This document shows positions 1-8,295 of a stretch of 38,739 nucleotides of DNA, in pieces. The DNA comes from Clostridia bacterium (GTDB taxonomy: Bacteria > Bacillota > Clostridia > Oscillospirales > CAG-272), in contig JAGATD010000017.1 of the NCBI GenBank assembly GCA_017621415.1, forward strand, positions 1 through 38,739, written 5' to 3'. A program made the position numbers and the translations under genes. The notes under the pieces were generated by a model. That model had not been told where the DNA came from. It did no database searches and worked only from the letters and a program-made list of their open reading frames with translations. The first letter of the stretch is position 1. Each line of letters begins with the position of its first letter.

Positions 1-539
1 TGGCAGCATCCAAAGGCTTTGATCTCGGGGAATGTTTTGTAGAGCATTCCTGTAATAACTGTCATGGGGTTGGTGTAGTTGATAACCCATGCATTGGGGC
101 AGAACTCCTTAATGGAATTAGCGATAAATTCTATCATAGGAAGAGCTCTTAATGCTCTTACAATACCACCGGGGCCGGAGGTGTCGCCAACAGCCTGGTA
201 AATGCCGTACTTTTCGGGAGTATGTACGTCGCTGTGCATCTCGTCGAATGTTGCGGGAAGAATGGAGATAACAACAAAGTCAGCTCCGGTAAGAGCCTCG
301 CCAATGGTAGGAACAGCCTTGTAGTCCCAGTGAGACTTTGCGCCCTCAGCATTGTTAAACTTGTTACCGATAATTTCGTTATGCTGTGCCGCCTCAAGAT
401 CAATGTCATAGAGCGCAACCTGACCGCTGATGTCGTCAGCTGAAGCAAGGTCACTCATAAGGCCCCATGCCCAACCGCGGGAACCGCCGCCTATGTAGGC
501 AATCTTAAGGTCTTCAACACCGTTTTTTGTGTATTTCAT
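1..539 (-). CDS. Glycoside hydrolase family 4 enzyme, 3' part missing
   Basis: About 179 N-terminal residues are present; the rest lies beyond the window edge. The protein opens with a Rossmann dinucleotide-binding strand (KIAYIGGGSRGW), as expected for GH4, whose members use NAD+ and a divalent metal to hydrolyse glycosides by a redox mechanism. Further family marks are the conserved NYTNPM stretch and a Cys near the cut edge (FGCC, followed by CA-, so His or Gln), which fits the metal-binding Cys of the family. The start is set by AGGAGG 5 bases before ATG. It is probably co-transcribed with the anion transporter upstream (109-base gap, same strand). Alpha-galactosidase, alpha-glucosidase or alpha-galacturonidase activity cannot be told apart from this fragment. 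The family is fairly certain, the substrate unknown. Confidence 0.85.
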   Translation of the reverse strand, partial: MKYTKNGVEDLKIAYIGGGSRGWAWGLMSDLASADDISGQVALYDIDLEAAQHNEIIGNKFNNAEGAKSHWDYKAVPTIGEALTGADFVVISILPATFDEMHSDVHTPEKYGIYQAVGDTSGPGGIVRALRALPMIEFIANSIKEFCPNAWVINYTNPMTVITGMLYKTFPEIKAFGCC

Positions 540-648
540 TTTGTCCTCCTGATGAGTTTTTTGTTTTCTGTAATTATTGTAGAACTCAAAAAATGATTTT
601 TCCTTAAAAAAATTGATGACTTAGTGTTAAATCTTAGTTTTTTTGATA

Positions 649-1758
649 TTAGATTTTGAAAATTGAGCAAATTGTTATTAAGATAATCAAGAAAGCGAAG
701 TTATAGGCGGTAAATTTAAGAATATAGCTTAAGGTGTGTTTGGGATCCTGCTTTGTGTATTCCTTAAATGTAATAAGGCTGGCAAGAGATGCGATAAGCG
801 TACCCGCACCGCCAATATTAACGCCCAGCAAAAGCTCTCTGTAATTTTCCGTAAATTGCGAAAGCAGTATGGCAGACGGTACATTGCTTATCACCTGGCA
901 GGAAAGAGCCGAGAAAATAAGAGTATTTTGCTCAAGCAGATATGAGAAGAAATCTCTGACAATATCAATTCTTGACATATTGCCTGCAAAGATAAAGAAG
1001 AACACAAAGGTCAAGAGCAATCCGTAATCCACCTGTAAAAGAGCAACCCTATCAAGCAGCAAAATTGCGAGAGGAATTATAATTAGTCCTGTCCAGTAGG
1101 GAATAAACTTGAATACAATTAAGATGGAATAAACAAACAGTATAAGGTAGGTGACAGTACGCGCTATGGGAAGCGATGCTGCCTTTTCTTCAATTACGAG
1201 AGGCTCGGATTTTACGAAAACGAGACAGCACACAGTTATCAAAATAATGGATATAATAAAGGGCAGAAACATTATAGAAACAAATTCGGCGTCGGGGATA
1301 TTGAATTTAGAGTAGAGATAAAGGTTTTGCGGATTTCCAAAAGGAGTAAGCATACCGCCGAGATTTGCCGCAATATTTTGCATTATGTAGGTAAAGGCAA
1401 GGTGCTTTTCCATTCCTGTGGTGTGCAGTACAAAGTATCCGAGAGGGAGAAAGGTGAGCAGCGCCATGTCGTTGGCTATCAGCATAGAGCCGATAAAGGT
1501 TATGTATACAAGAGCTAAAATTGCGGACTTTGCTGTTCTGAACTTACGTACAATGGCTTTTGCCATAGTGTAGAAGAAACGAATATTTCTCAGTGCGCAA
1601 ACAACTGCCAAAACGCAGAAAAGACAAGTAAGTGTCTTGAAGTCGAAATAATCAAGATATTTTCTGTCCGGAGGAATTATAAAAGCTGTTATAAGGGCGC
1701 ACAGCGCTGCAACAAGCATTACTGTATTTGTTTTCGCAAAAGATTTGATTTTTTCCAT
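649..1758 (-). CDS. SLC13/CitMHS-type anion permease
   Basis: A 369-residue polytopic membrane protein with about ten hydrophobic segments. Two motifs, NDMALLTFLPL and LTPFGNPQNLYLY, are typical of the ion-transporter superfamily holding citrate/dicarboxylate (CitMHS, SLC13) and ArsB-like carriers; the TPxGNPQN hairpin forms part of the substrate and cation site. A longer in-frame reading begins at 1926, but I chose the ATG at 1758 because GGAAGG stands just before it and a promoter lies at 1787-1815, inside the longer reading. Divergent from the sugar isomerase and upstream of the GH4 gene, it may take up an organic or sugar acid for that pathway. The substrate is inference; no arsenite genes lie nearby. 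Confidence 0.8.
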   Translation of the reverse strand: MEKIKSFAKTNTVMLVAALCALITAFIIPPDRKYLDYFDFKTLTCLFCVLAVVCALRNIRFFYTMAKAIVRKFRTAKSAILALVYITFIGSMLIANDMALLTFLPLGYFVLHTTGMEKHLAFTYIMQNIAANLGGMLTPFGNPQNLYLYSKFNIPDAEFVSIMFLPFIISIILITVCCLVFVKSEPLVIEEKAASLPIARTVTYLILFVYSILIVFKFIPYWTGLIIIPLAILLLDRVALLQVDYGLLLTFVFFFIFAGNMSRIDIVRDFFSYLLEQNTLIFSALSCQVISNVPSAILLSQFTENYRELLLGVNIGGAGTLIASLASLITFKEYTKQDPKHTLSYILKFTAYNFAFLIILITICSIFKI

Positions 1759-1786
1759 AAAAAAGCCTTCCTTTTTGTCGAGAATA

Positions 1787-1815
1787 AGTATAGCACCCTC
1801 AAAGAAAAAAATCAA
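1787..1815 (-). promoter_or_regulatory. Sigma-A promoter for the anion permease
   Basis: Read on the minus strand: TTGATT (1810-1815), 17 bases, TATACT (1787-1792), with TGC before the -10 (extended -10). It lies 29 bases before the chosen start of the permease. Confidence 0.75.
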
Positions 1816-1834
1816 TACTTTTAACAAATAATCG

Positions 1835-1863
1835 TTGACAAAAATTTCTTTATTTGATATTAT
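1835..1863 (+). promoter_or_regulatory. Sigma-A promoter for the sugar isomerase
   Basis: TTGACA (1835-1840), 17 bases, TATTAT (1858-1863). It is back to back with the permease promoter, with only 19 bases between the two -35 boxes, so one regulator could control both. Confidence 0.8.
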
Positions 1864-1901
1864 AAATTTGTAAGAAAACAGATATACGGAGTGAATGTGT
1901 A

Positions 1902-2795
1902 ATGCTTTATTCATCACAAACATCAACGGTTGTCAAAAAATTCGGAATAAAAGAGGGAATAGCTGTTCTTGCTGATGCGGGATATCCCTGTCTTGACCTT
2001 GGAATATATGATTACACAGAGGATTTGCGCCAAGGCAACTGGCGGGAGATAGCCAAAGAATACAGAGAATGCGCTGAGCATTTCGGAATTGAATATAACC
2101 AGGGACATGCACCATTTGGCGGAGGAGCTCTTCCTGACGGACGAAGCAGGTATGTTGTGGAAAAAGCGCATCTTATGCCGTTAACTCTTGAGTTCGCCGC
2201 CGAAGCAGGTGTTAAAACCGTTGTAATGCATCCTTTAAACTTTATGGAAAAGGGATTTATTGGCAACGAAGAATACCATTTTGAAAAAAATATGGAATTT
2301 TTCTCAAGGCTCACCCCCATAGCCAGGGACCTGGGACTAAAAATCGGTATAGAAAATTTATGGCATCAGCATGAAAAAACAGGAGCCTTGATCGGTGTAA
2401 CCTGCGCCGACCCAAGAGAGCATATTAGATATGTAACCGAGCTTGGCGCGCCCGACGTATTTGTTGCCTGCCTTGATCTGGGTCACTCAGCTCTTGTGGG
2501 CAGAGAGCCGCAAGATGTTATACGAGCTCTGGGCAGCGACATTCTCGGTGCGCTTCATGTTCATGATGTTGACTACAAAACCGATCTTCATACATTGCCG
2601 TATCAGGGAAAACTTAATTGGGACGAAATCTGCCGCGCCCTTGGCGAAATAGATTATAAGGGAGTTTTCACATTTGAGGCTGATAGCTTTATTTCAGGGC
2701 TTGATGCCGAGCTTATCCCGTCTGCCGTAAAATTTATGGCGAAAACAGGAAAGTATCTCTCGGACAAGGTGGATTCGTATAGGCAAAACGGTTAG
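1902..2795 (+). CDS. Sugar phosphate isomerase/epimerase (xylose-isomerase-like TIM barrel)
   Basis: A 297-residue single-domain protein of the AP_endonuc_2/xylose-isomerase-like TIM-barrel family. Metal- and substrate-binding strand ends can be recognised: IGIENLW (Glu), CLDLGHSAL (Asp, His), LHVHDVD (His, Asp) and the C-terminal FTFEAD (Glu). Such enzymes isomerise or epimerise sugars and keto-sugars (tagatose 3-epimerase, inosose isomerase, hydroxypyruvate isomerase types) in the cytoplasm. The ATG at 1902 has GGAGTG upstream and sits about 32 bases after the expected transcription start. Its divergent partners are an anion permease and a GH4 glycosidase, so a role in using a released sugar or sugar acid is a reasonable guess; the exact substrate is not visible. 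Confidence 0.85.
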   Translation: MLYSSQTSTVVKKFGIKEGIAVLADAGYPCLDLGIYDYTEDLRQGNWREIAKEYRECAEHFGIEYNQGHAPFGGGALPDGRSRYVVEKAHLMPLTLEFAAEAGVKTVVMHPLNFMEKGFIGNEEYHFEKNMEFFSRLTPIARDLGLKIGIENLWHQHEKTGALIGVTCADPREHIRYVTELGAPDVFVACLDLGHSALVGREPQDVIRALGSDILGALHVHDVDYKTDLHTLPYQGKLNWDEICRALGEIDYKGVFTFEADSFISGLDAELIPSAVKFMAKTGKYLSDKVDSYRQNG

Positions 2796-2862
2796 TCTTT
2801 CTTTGCTTTTGCAGTAAAAATTTGTGATTTGCATTTTGGTGTAAAATGTATACCATTTATTC

Positions 2863-2893
2863 AGGGACAACTTTTTTGCTGTCCCTTTTTTTA
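2863..2893 (+). terminator. Terminator after the sugar isomerase
   Basis: Stem AGGGACA/TGTCCCT (2863-2869 with 2880-2886) followed by a run of T. It closes the isomerase as a single-gene transcript. Confidence 0.85.
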
Positions 2894-2920
2894 AAAAAAT
2901 CCATTAAAATAAAAAAACAG

Positions 2921-2949
2921 TTGATTTTGTGAAAATAAAGTGCTATAAT
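2921..2949 (+). promoter_or_regulatory. Sigma-A promoter for the uL15-tailed protein
   Basis: TTGATT (2921-2926), 17 bases, TATAAT (2944-2949). The expected leader is about 65 bases. Confidence 0.75.
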
Positions 2950-3022
2950 AAATTATTAGTATGAGAGGTGTGCGGTTTTGAGACCGCAAATTCAACAATA
3001 ACAGAACGGAGGTACGGTACAT

Positions 3023-5470
3023 ATGAATAAGTATTTTAAGCATGCGAGAGCAGCCTTGGCTTTTTCTCTTTTTGTGCTTCTTTATTTTGTGACGTCCGTT
3101 TTCGTCTATGCCTCCGACGTAAATGAGCCGACAATATCGTTTGATATTGACCCCCGCCCGGTTGTGGCAACGATTGTATTTATTTTCGGTTTGCTTATTG
3201 CGGTCATTCTTGCGCTTGTGTTCCTAATAAGACATATCTCCGGAACCAAAGAACGTCTATACCGCCTTTCTAAAATAAAGTCTGAGGATACTGTTCAGCT
3301 TTATGACGATCTTGATGATGAAAAGTGGGTAGATGAGAAGCTTGCTGATAGACCAAGAGATGTTCATATTGAGGACGAAAATGCAAAGCCTGCCGCAAAA
3401 GCGGCAAAATCTACCGCTTTTGTTCCGCAAGAAAGCGAAAAGAAGCCTCACGGACCTATTCCCGAAAGAGATATGCCTGGATATGATCCCAGGGTACACG
3501 GTATGAACGATGATATTGATCCTGTGTCTCCCTTCGGTCCTGTGGGTTCCTACGGTGATGAATACGCATCTGCGCAGGGTACAAGGCAGGCAGCCCCCGA
3601 GGCATATCAGCCGGGAAGATTTGCTCCCGCAATGTCCGAGCCTATTATTTATAAGCCCGATTCGGAAGTAGAAATCATTATGCAGGACATCGCTTCTTCG
3701 GATAACGAAGCAGCTTCTGTAAATATTATGTATAATACCGTCGCTTCGAGCGATACACCTGATGCTGAGCAGTCCGAGACCGCTCCCACAAGAGTAAGAG
3801 CGATAAGACGGCGCGGAAAGGTACCCGGTCTTGTTACAAGAGCTACTCCAACATCTCCTTATGTGCGCAGGCGCGCGCCTGTTGTTGATATGGAGGATAA
3901 CGCTCCTGCATCCGAGCCCAAAATTCCCAACCTCAACTTCAGACATGTGAGCATAACTCCGAGAAGCTATGCGCCTGTTGAGGAAATTGAGAATGTGACG
4001 TCAGATGTGCTTAGCGAGGATCTTACACTTAAGGTTAACGGTCTTGCTGAAAGCGTGCCCGTGACTCCCGATGCAGAGCCGGTACGCGAAGCTCCCATTT
4101 TTGATATTGCTGATGCTGAAAAGGGAAGTGCGGATGTTACAGTTAAGCTTGTTACTCCATCCTCTGTTACTGAGGTGTCTGAGAGCTCTGTGCGTACTCT
4201 TGCCGATGTTTTGGAGGAGCTTGACGCAGCAGAGGATGATGTTACCGAGCTTGAAGTGATTGAAAGACCTGTGGTAGAAGAGGAGCTTGTGTTCCTTGGC
4301 GCGGGTGATGTAACAGATGATGTTGATTCAGATGACGATATCTTTGCTTCTGAGGAAGGCGAGGCGAGAATGTTCCTTAACGGAAAGTATTCTCTCGTTC
4401 GTTATAAGACCTCATTCCTTGCAAGGTTTATTCAGTCTGAGGAAAAACTGCAGGATTATTACTCTGTTCTGAAGAATGTATTTATGTCCTACAAGGGAGT
4501 TGAAGCTTCGCTGGGCTGGTCCTGTGAAAACTTTACATACGGCGGAGATGTGTGCGCAAAGATAAATGTAGTGGATAAAATGCTTCTGCTTTATCTCGCT
4601 CTCGACCCCGAAAGATACCACAATTATAAATATAACTATTCCTACTCTTCATATAAATATAAGGGCTCTAAGGTTCCTATGTTTGTTAAGATTAAGAGTG
4701 AGAGAGCGCTGAAGTATGCTCTTGAGCTTATCATTGCCCTTATGAGTGATCTGGCGCTTGAGTCGGGAGAAATGCCCGATATTGATTACCGCCGTCCCTA
4801 CGAGACGGTTCCGGCTCTTATCGACCGCGGACTTATCAGAATTTTAGCTTCAGAAAATGCTTCTGAGAAAGAAACTGATATCAACACAGCTAAGATAGCA
4901 GAAAAGCTTGATGAGCTTGAAGAAGGGGGCGCTGCTGATGTAGACCGCGGCGCGGTATTTGATTTTGAGGATGCTCCCGAAACGATGGTTATCACTATCG
5001 ACGAGCCGGTAAAGCTTGTGAGCGAATCGGTGGATGAAGCTCGGTCCTTGGATGATAACGGTAAAGTTGATTACGAATCAACCGAACAAGCCGCGCAAGA
5101 GTCATCCGAAAAGGAAATCCTTTTGCCGGATAACATAGTGCATGTTAATGCTCAAAGCGCAGATCTTCTTTTGTCTGATGAGGAAGCAATTGCAAGTATT
5201 GAGCTTGTGGATGACGCAGAGCACAGAGAGGCAAGCGGAAAAATTGCCGAAGTAAATCTTGACACTATTTGTCAGGCATTTAATGACGGTGATGTTGTTA
5301 ATCTGGAAACTCTTAAAGCAAAGCGCCTTGTCGGCCGAAATGTAGCAAGAGTTAAGATATTGGCTCGCGGCACAATGACAAAAACTCTCACCATTTATGC
5401 CGACCGTTTCTCGCTTCAGGCAGTAAAGATGATTACATTGGCTGGCGGTCACGCCGAGCAGTACAGATGA
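3023..5470 (+). CDS. Membrane-anchored acidic protein with uL15-like C-terminal domain
   Basis: 815 residues, no known enzyme motif. Order seen: a hydrophobic signal-like segment (about 12-30), a second membrane helix (about 47-70), a long acidic, Pro/Ala/Glu-rich and probably disordered stretch (about 80-445), a folded globular segment (about 450-607, with SFLARFIQSEEKLQDYY and LYLALDPERYHNY), another acidic linker, and a final domain (about 744-815). That last domain, with DGDVVNLETLKAKRLVG, a VKILARG strand, a LTIYADRFS stretch and a closing AGGHAEQYR, resembles the C-terminal half of ribosomal protein L15 (uL15). The 450-607 segment looks like one I recall in other Clostridia proteins of unknown function. 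It is a single-gene transcript with its own promoter. GGAGG precedes the ATG. Function unknown; a membrane scaffold or sensor is possible. Confidence 0.8.
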   Translation: MNKYFKHARAALAFSLFVLLYFVTSVFVYASDVNEPTISFDIDPRPVVATIVFIFGLLIAVILALVFLIRHISGTKERLYRLSKIKSEDTVQLYDDLDDEKWVDEKLADRPRDVHIEDENAKPAAKAAKSTAFVPQESEKKPHGPIPERDMPGYDPRVHGMNDDIDPVSPFGPVGSYGDEYASAQGTRQAAPEAYQPGRFAPAMSEPIIYKPDSEVEIIMQDIASSDNEAASVNIMYNTVASSDTPDAEQSETAPTRVRAIRRRGKVPGLVTRATPTSPYVRRRAPVVDMEDNAPASEPKIPNLNFRHVSITPRSYAPVEEIENVTSDVLSEDLTLKVNGLAESVPVTPDAEPVREAPIFDIADAEKGSADVTVKLVTPSSVTEVSESSVRTLADVLEELDAAEDDVTELEVIERPVVEEELVFLGAGDVTDDVDSDDDIFASEEGEARMFLNGKYSLVRYKTSFLARFIQSEEKLQDYYSVLKNVFMSYKGVEASLGWSCENFTYGGDVCAKINVVDKMLLLYLALDPERYHNYKYNYSYSSYKYKGSKVPMFVKIKSERALKYALELIIALMSDLALESGEMPDIDYRRPYETVPALIDRGLIRILASENASEKETDINTAKIAEKLDELEEGGAADVDRGAVFDFEDAPETMVITIDEPVKLVSESVDEARSLDDNGKVDYESTEQAAQESSEKEILLPDNIVHVNAQSADLLLSDEEAIASIELVDDAEHREASGKIAEVNLDTICQAFNDGDVVNLETLKAKRLVGRNVARVKILARGTMTKTLTIYADRFSLQAVKMITLAGGHAEQYR

Positions 5471-5625
5471 TGGGCTGTCAAATTTCGGCATAAACGCTCG
5501 TTCTCTCCCACTTGGCGTATGTAAATACGCCGTCGGGTCGAGATCAAACCTTTCTGCTCGTAATTTGAAGAGCCCGGAAAGAGGAGAGATTTGCGGTTTG
5601 TGGGCTGTCAAATTTCGGCATAAAC
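5471..5625. repeat. Structured intergenic repeat with a partial second copy
   Basis: A 25-base sequence (TGGGCTGTCAAATTTCGGCA and five more bases) occurs exactly at 5471-5495 and 5601-5625. The first copy starts a large folded unit: GGGCT-TCAAATT near 5472 pairs with AATTTGA-AGCCC (5562-5575), and inside it lies a perfect hairpin GGCGTAT/ATACGCC (5514-5531). The second copy keeps only the left arm. A similar GGCGTAT-ATACG core occurs at the window's right end (38696-38711). It may be a small mobile repeat family or a long transcript-end structure; no ORF is credible here. Confidence 0.65.
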
Positions 5626-5683
5626 AATCGGTTTTCACTAGACGTATATAAGCATTTTTGTTTGGCGCAATCATAAAATAATT

Positions 5684-5714
5684 GTCTGTCTCGATTTTTC
5701 GGGACAGACTTTTT
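5684..5714 (+). terminator. Terminator facing right, after the uL15-tailed gene and repeat
   Basis: Stem GTCTGTCTCG/CGGGACAGAC (one wobble pair) with a loop of T, followed by TTTTTAT. Confidence 0.8.
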
Positions 5715-5718
5715 ATAT

Positions 5719-5751
5719 ACAAAAACGGCAACCCGAGTGTAGGTTGCCGTT
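5719..5751 (-). terminator. Terminator for the membrane protein/GH2 operon
   Basis: On the minus strand AACGGCAACC/GGTTGCCGTT (5742-5751 with 5724-5733) is followed by TTTTTGTAT. It lies 6 bases beyond the stop of the 191-residue membrane protein. Confidence 0.85.
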
Positions 5752-5756
5752 AAGAT

Positions 5757-6332
5757 TCAGAGCGTTTCTGTGAAGTTAATCTTTATTTCTTTTATTTCGT
5801 TCTTTCTCTGTGACGAAAGCTCAATACTTTTGTAGCTTTTTGCAAAATTGTCGGCTTCAAGTAAAGCTCCTATATCCTCATCGGGCACATCAAAAAACTT
5901 AAGTACACGCCGCACTGATGCGGCACCGCCCACAGCTCTGTCTCTGAAAAGATTTACTTCAATATTTTGATAATCCTCATCAATTGCCCAGTCAAGCATA
6001 GGAGGCTTTTCATCATATCCGAAAAGCTCTATTTTAAGCTTTCCTCTGGTATACATAGTTATCACCAATGTCTTGCCCTTTGTGATAATCGCTTTTTCCC
6101 TAGAAGAAAAGCGGCCGCCGGCACGTATCATATCATATGAAATATCAATCGTTCTGTAAAGATAAATGAATATAAAGATTATGCCGCCTGTAAGAGCAAA
6201 AATAAGAGGATAAAGCTTAAAAACTGTTTCAACTCCGCTATTGTAGTTAATACAAATAAGCAGCAAAGCGATAAGCGGAAGCTCGGTGAGATACATGAGC
6301 CATCCTGTGCCGAAAAGTGTGATTTTTTTCAT
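5757..6332 (-). CDS. Small membrane protein of unknown function (two helices)
   Basis: 191 residues. Two hydrophobic helices span about residues 8-28 and 38-58 and are followed by a mostly beta-strand cytoplasmic domain with alternating charged and hydrophobic residues (KTLVITMYTRGKLKIELFGY). This layout is like bacterial membrane proteins with a PH-like or YcxB-like domain, but I recognise no defining motif. It starts 2 bases after the GH2 stop codon, so translation is probably coupled and both genes share a transcript that ends at the hairpin at 5719-5751. Nothing suggests an enzymatic role. I cannot name the family. Confidence 0.65.
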   Translation of the reverse strand: MKKITLFGTGWLMYLTELPLIALLLICINYNSGVETVFKLYPLIFALTGGIIFIFIYLYRTIDISYDMIRAGGRFSSREKAIITKGKTLVITMYTRGKLKIELFGYDEKPPMLDWAIDEDYQNIEVNLFRDRAVGGAASVRRVLKFFDVPDEDIGALLEADNFAKSYKSIELSSQRKNEIKEIKINFTETL

Positions 6333-6334
6333 TA

Positions 6335-8050
6335 CTAATTCTCCGTTAACTTGATGCTGTCAGAAAGTCTTTTCATTACTTCTTTTGTTGTGTCTGCGTC
6401 AGGCTTTATTACCTGCCTGTCATAGGTCATAAGACCGTTGGTTTCATCTTCAACGTCGGAAACCTGGGTATAAATCAGGGCAGAAATGCCTTTTGGTATC
6501 AATGGCAGAATTTCTTTTTCATAAAGATTGATAAATCCATCTCTGAAATCTTCGATAGTGTCATATAGCTTATATCCGTAATTATCCTCGGTCGCGAGAT
6601 GTCCCGAGACCCTATGAGAGTATCCTCCGAATTCGCTTATAACGATAGGTCTGTCACCGACTTTTTTTATTTTTACAGGCTTAAAATAAACATGCCTTGA
6701 GTCTACATCGCTCTTTTTTCTTGTAAACCAGCCTGATGTTGCATCAATAATTCTTGTAGGAGCCGCTTTCTTTGCAATCTCATACATTTTGTCTGCCGAG
6801 AATTGCCCCCATCCCTCGTTGAACACCGTGTAATAGAGAACGGAGGGAAATTTATTTGTATGCTTTATGGTGGCGAGCATTTCTCTTTCAAATATTTTTC
6901 TGGCTTCCTGATTTGTGTTTTTTAGAGCATCGGGCATTCGCTTAAGACCCACAGTAGGGAGGGCAGTATCCAGAATAAAGGAGTATCCGCCGTTGTTTAC
7001 CATATCCTGAAATACAACAATGCCCAGTCTGTCGCAAAGATTGTAAAATATCTCAGGCTCAACCTTTATGTGCTTTCTCAAGGTGTTAAAGCCAAGGCTT
7101 TTTGCCATGCGTATATCGTCTTCAAATCCCTTTTCTGTAGCGGGTAAAAATATGCCGTCGGGGAAATATCCCTGGTCTAGTAATCCGTTAAAGAGATATG
7201 GCTCATCGTTAAGACAAAGCCGTTTGATTCCGGCAATTTCGCGTACAGATATTTTCCTTAATGCAAAATAGCCCTTGACGGTGTCCTCGCCCGATTCAAG
7301 AGTGAAGTTGTAAAGGTTTGGAGCTTCGGGTGACCATCTGCGAATTATGCTTGGCGAAACAGTAACATCGTCATCAATAAATTCAAAAACATCGCCGGTT
7401 TCTTCTATTGTAAGCTTTTTTGACTGTGCGCCTCCAAAAACCTTTATTTTTGCCGAATTCATATCGGTATCTATTTCAATTGCGCTAACATAGTTTTCGG
7501 GTACGCTTTCTATCCACACAGTTTGCCATATTCCACTGACAGGTGTGTACCACATTCCGCCGCGTTTTTTTGTCTGTTTGCCGTATGGATATTTTTTGTC
7601 AAGGTTATCGCGAACCCTGATATAAAGCTCGTTTTTTTCGCAAATCGCATCGGTAATATCAAAGCAGAAGGGAAGATACCCACCCTCGTGCACACCGATT
7701 ATTTTGCCGTTAAGAATAACCTCAGCAATAGTGTCAACTGCGCCAAAATGCAAAATGACCCTTTTGCGAATAAATTCCTTGGGCAGAGAAAACCCGCGTC
7801 TGTAATGCATAACCGAGCCTGATGGAATCTCAGCACAAATACCGGATAATCTTGATTCGGGAGCAAAGGGTACAAGAATTTTTTGGTTATACTCAGGCAT
7901 ATCGCCCTCTTTTGTAACCGCAAAATCCCAAGAGCCGTTAAGATTATAGAAAGAGTCTCTTACAAGGCTGGGTCGTGGATATACATTCCAAGGCATATCA
8001 CGGCTAATATCCTCTTCGTATTTAGTAAAAAGGTGCTTTATCTGTTCCAT
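6335..8050 (-). CDS. Glycoside hydrolase family 2 (beta-galactosidase/glucuronidase type)
   Basis: 571 residues. GH2 domains in order: a jelly-roll sugar-binding domain (about 20-185), an immunoglobulin-like beta domain (about 186-275) and a TIM barrel (about 276-560). The acid/base Glu is in VFNEGWGQ (E412) and the nucleophile Glu in VISEFGGYS (E473). At this length it lacks the extra C-terminal domains of LacZ and is closer to short GH2 enzymes that hydrolyse beta-galactosides, glucuronides or mannosides. No signal peptide is seen, so it is cytoplasmic. An in-frame start 14 codons earlier exists, but GGAGAG lies 7 bases before the ATG at 8050 and the promoter's expected start lies in the longer reading. 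The substrate cannot be fixed from sequence. Confidence 0.9.
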   Translation of the reverse strand: MEQIKHLFTKYEEDISRDMPWNVYPRPSLVRDSFYNLNGSWDFAVTKEGDMPEYNQKILVPFAPESRLSGICAEIPSGSVMHYRRGFSLPKEFIRKRVILHFGAVDTIAEVILNGKIIGVHEGGYLPFCFDITDAICEKNELYIRVRDNLDKKYPYGKQTKKRGGMWYTPVSGIWQTVWIESVPENYVSAIEIDTDMNSAKIKVFGGAQSKKLTIEETGDVFEFIDDDVTVSPSIIRRWSPEAPNLYNFTLESGEDTVKGYFALRKISVREIAGIKRLCLNDEPYLFNGLLDQGYFPDGIFLPATEKGFEDDIRMAKSLGFNTLRKHIKVEPEIFYNLCDRLGIVVFQDMVNNGGYSFILDTALPTVGLKRMPDALKNTNQEARKIFEREMLATIKHTNKFPSVLYYTVFNEGWGQFSADKMYEIAKKAAPTRIIDATSGWFTRKKSDVDSRHVYFKPVKIKKVGDRPIVISEFGGYSHRVSGHLATEDNYGYKLYDTIEDFRDGFINLYEKEILPLIPKGISALIYTQVSDVEDETNGLMTYDRQVIKPDADTTKEVMKRLSDSIKLTEN

Positions 8051-8082
8051 TAAAATACTCTCCGAGAGAAAATCTTTTCTAT

Positions 8083-8111
8083 ATTTTACCACTGTTCAGA
8101 AAAAAATACAA
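8083..8111 (-). promoter_or_regulatory. Sigma-A promoter for the GH2 operon
   Basis: On the minus strand: TTGTAT (8106-8111), 17 bases, TAAAAT (8083-8088). It lies 33 bases from the chosen start codon. Confidence 0.65.
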
Positions 8112-8217
8112 CACTTTTATTTTAAAATATTTGTGAAGACACATCGCTTTATAAAGAATTAACAAAATAATGGCAGAATTTTCTACTTTATTTTTATATT
8201 AAAATCTTTTGTCAACC

Positions 8218-8246
8218 TTGAATTATCTGTTTTTCTATGGTAAAAT
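8218..8246 (+). promoter_or_regulatory. Sigma-A promoter for the DUF1846-DUF5058-M20 operon
   Basis: TTGAAT (8218-8223), 17 bases, TAAAAT (8241-8246). The leader is about 40 bases and ends in the AAAGGGGTGA ribosome site. The rest of the 245-base gap between the two divergent genes is AT-rich and shows nothing else. Confidence 0.65.
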
Positions 8247-8295
8247 GTTATTATAACTTTTTGATACGCACGTTTTTGCATAAAGGGGTGATACA

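Noticed and set aside
540..648. Separate promoter for the GH4 gene
   Set aside because: The gap is AT-rich but no -35/-10 pair with 16-18 base spacing is convincing; read-through from the permease is simpler.
3257..3946. 229-residue open frame on the minus strand inside the uL15-tailed gene
   Set aside because: It lies wholly opposite a well-supported gene with promoter and ribosome site, and its Cys/Arg/Ser-rich sequence has no domain.
5102..5731. 209-residue minus-strand frame over the end of the uL15-tailed gene and the repeat
   Set aside because: It crosses a terminator and a structured repeat, has no ribosome site and no recognisable motif.
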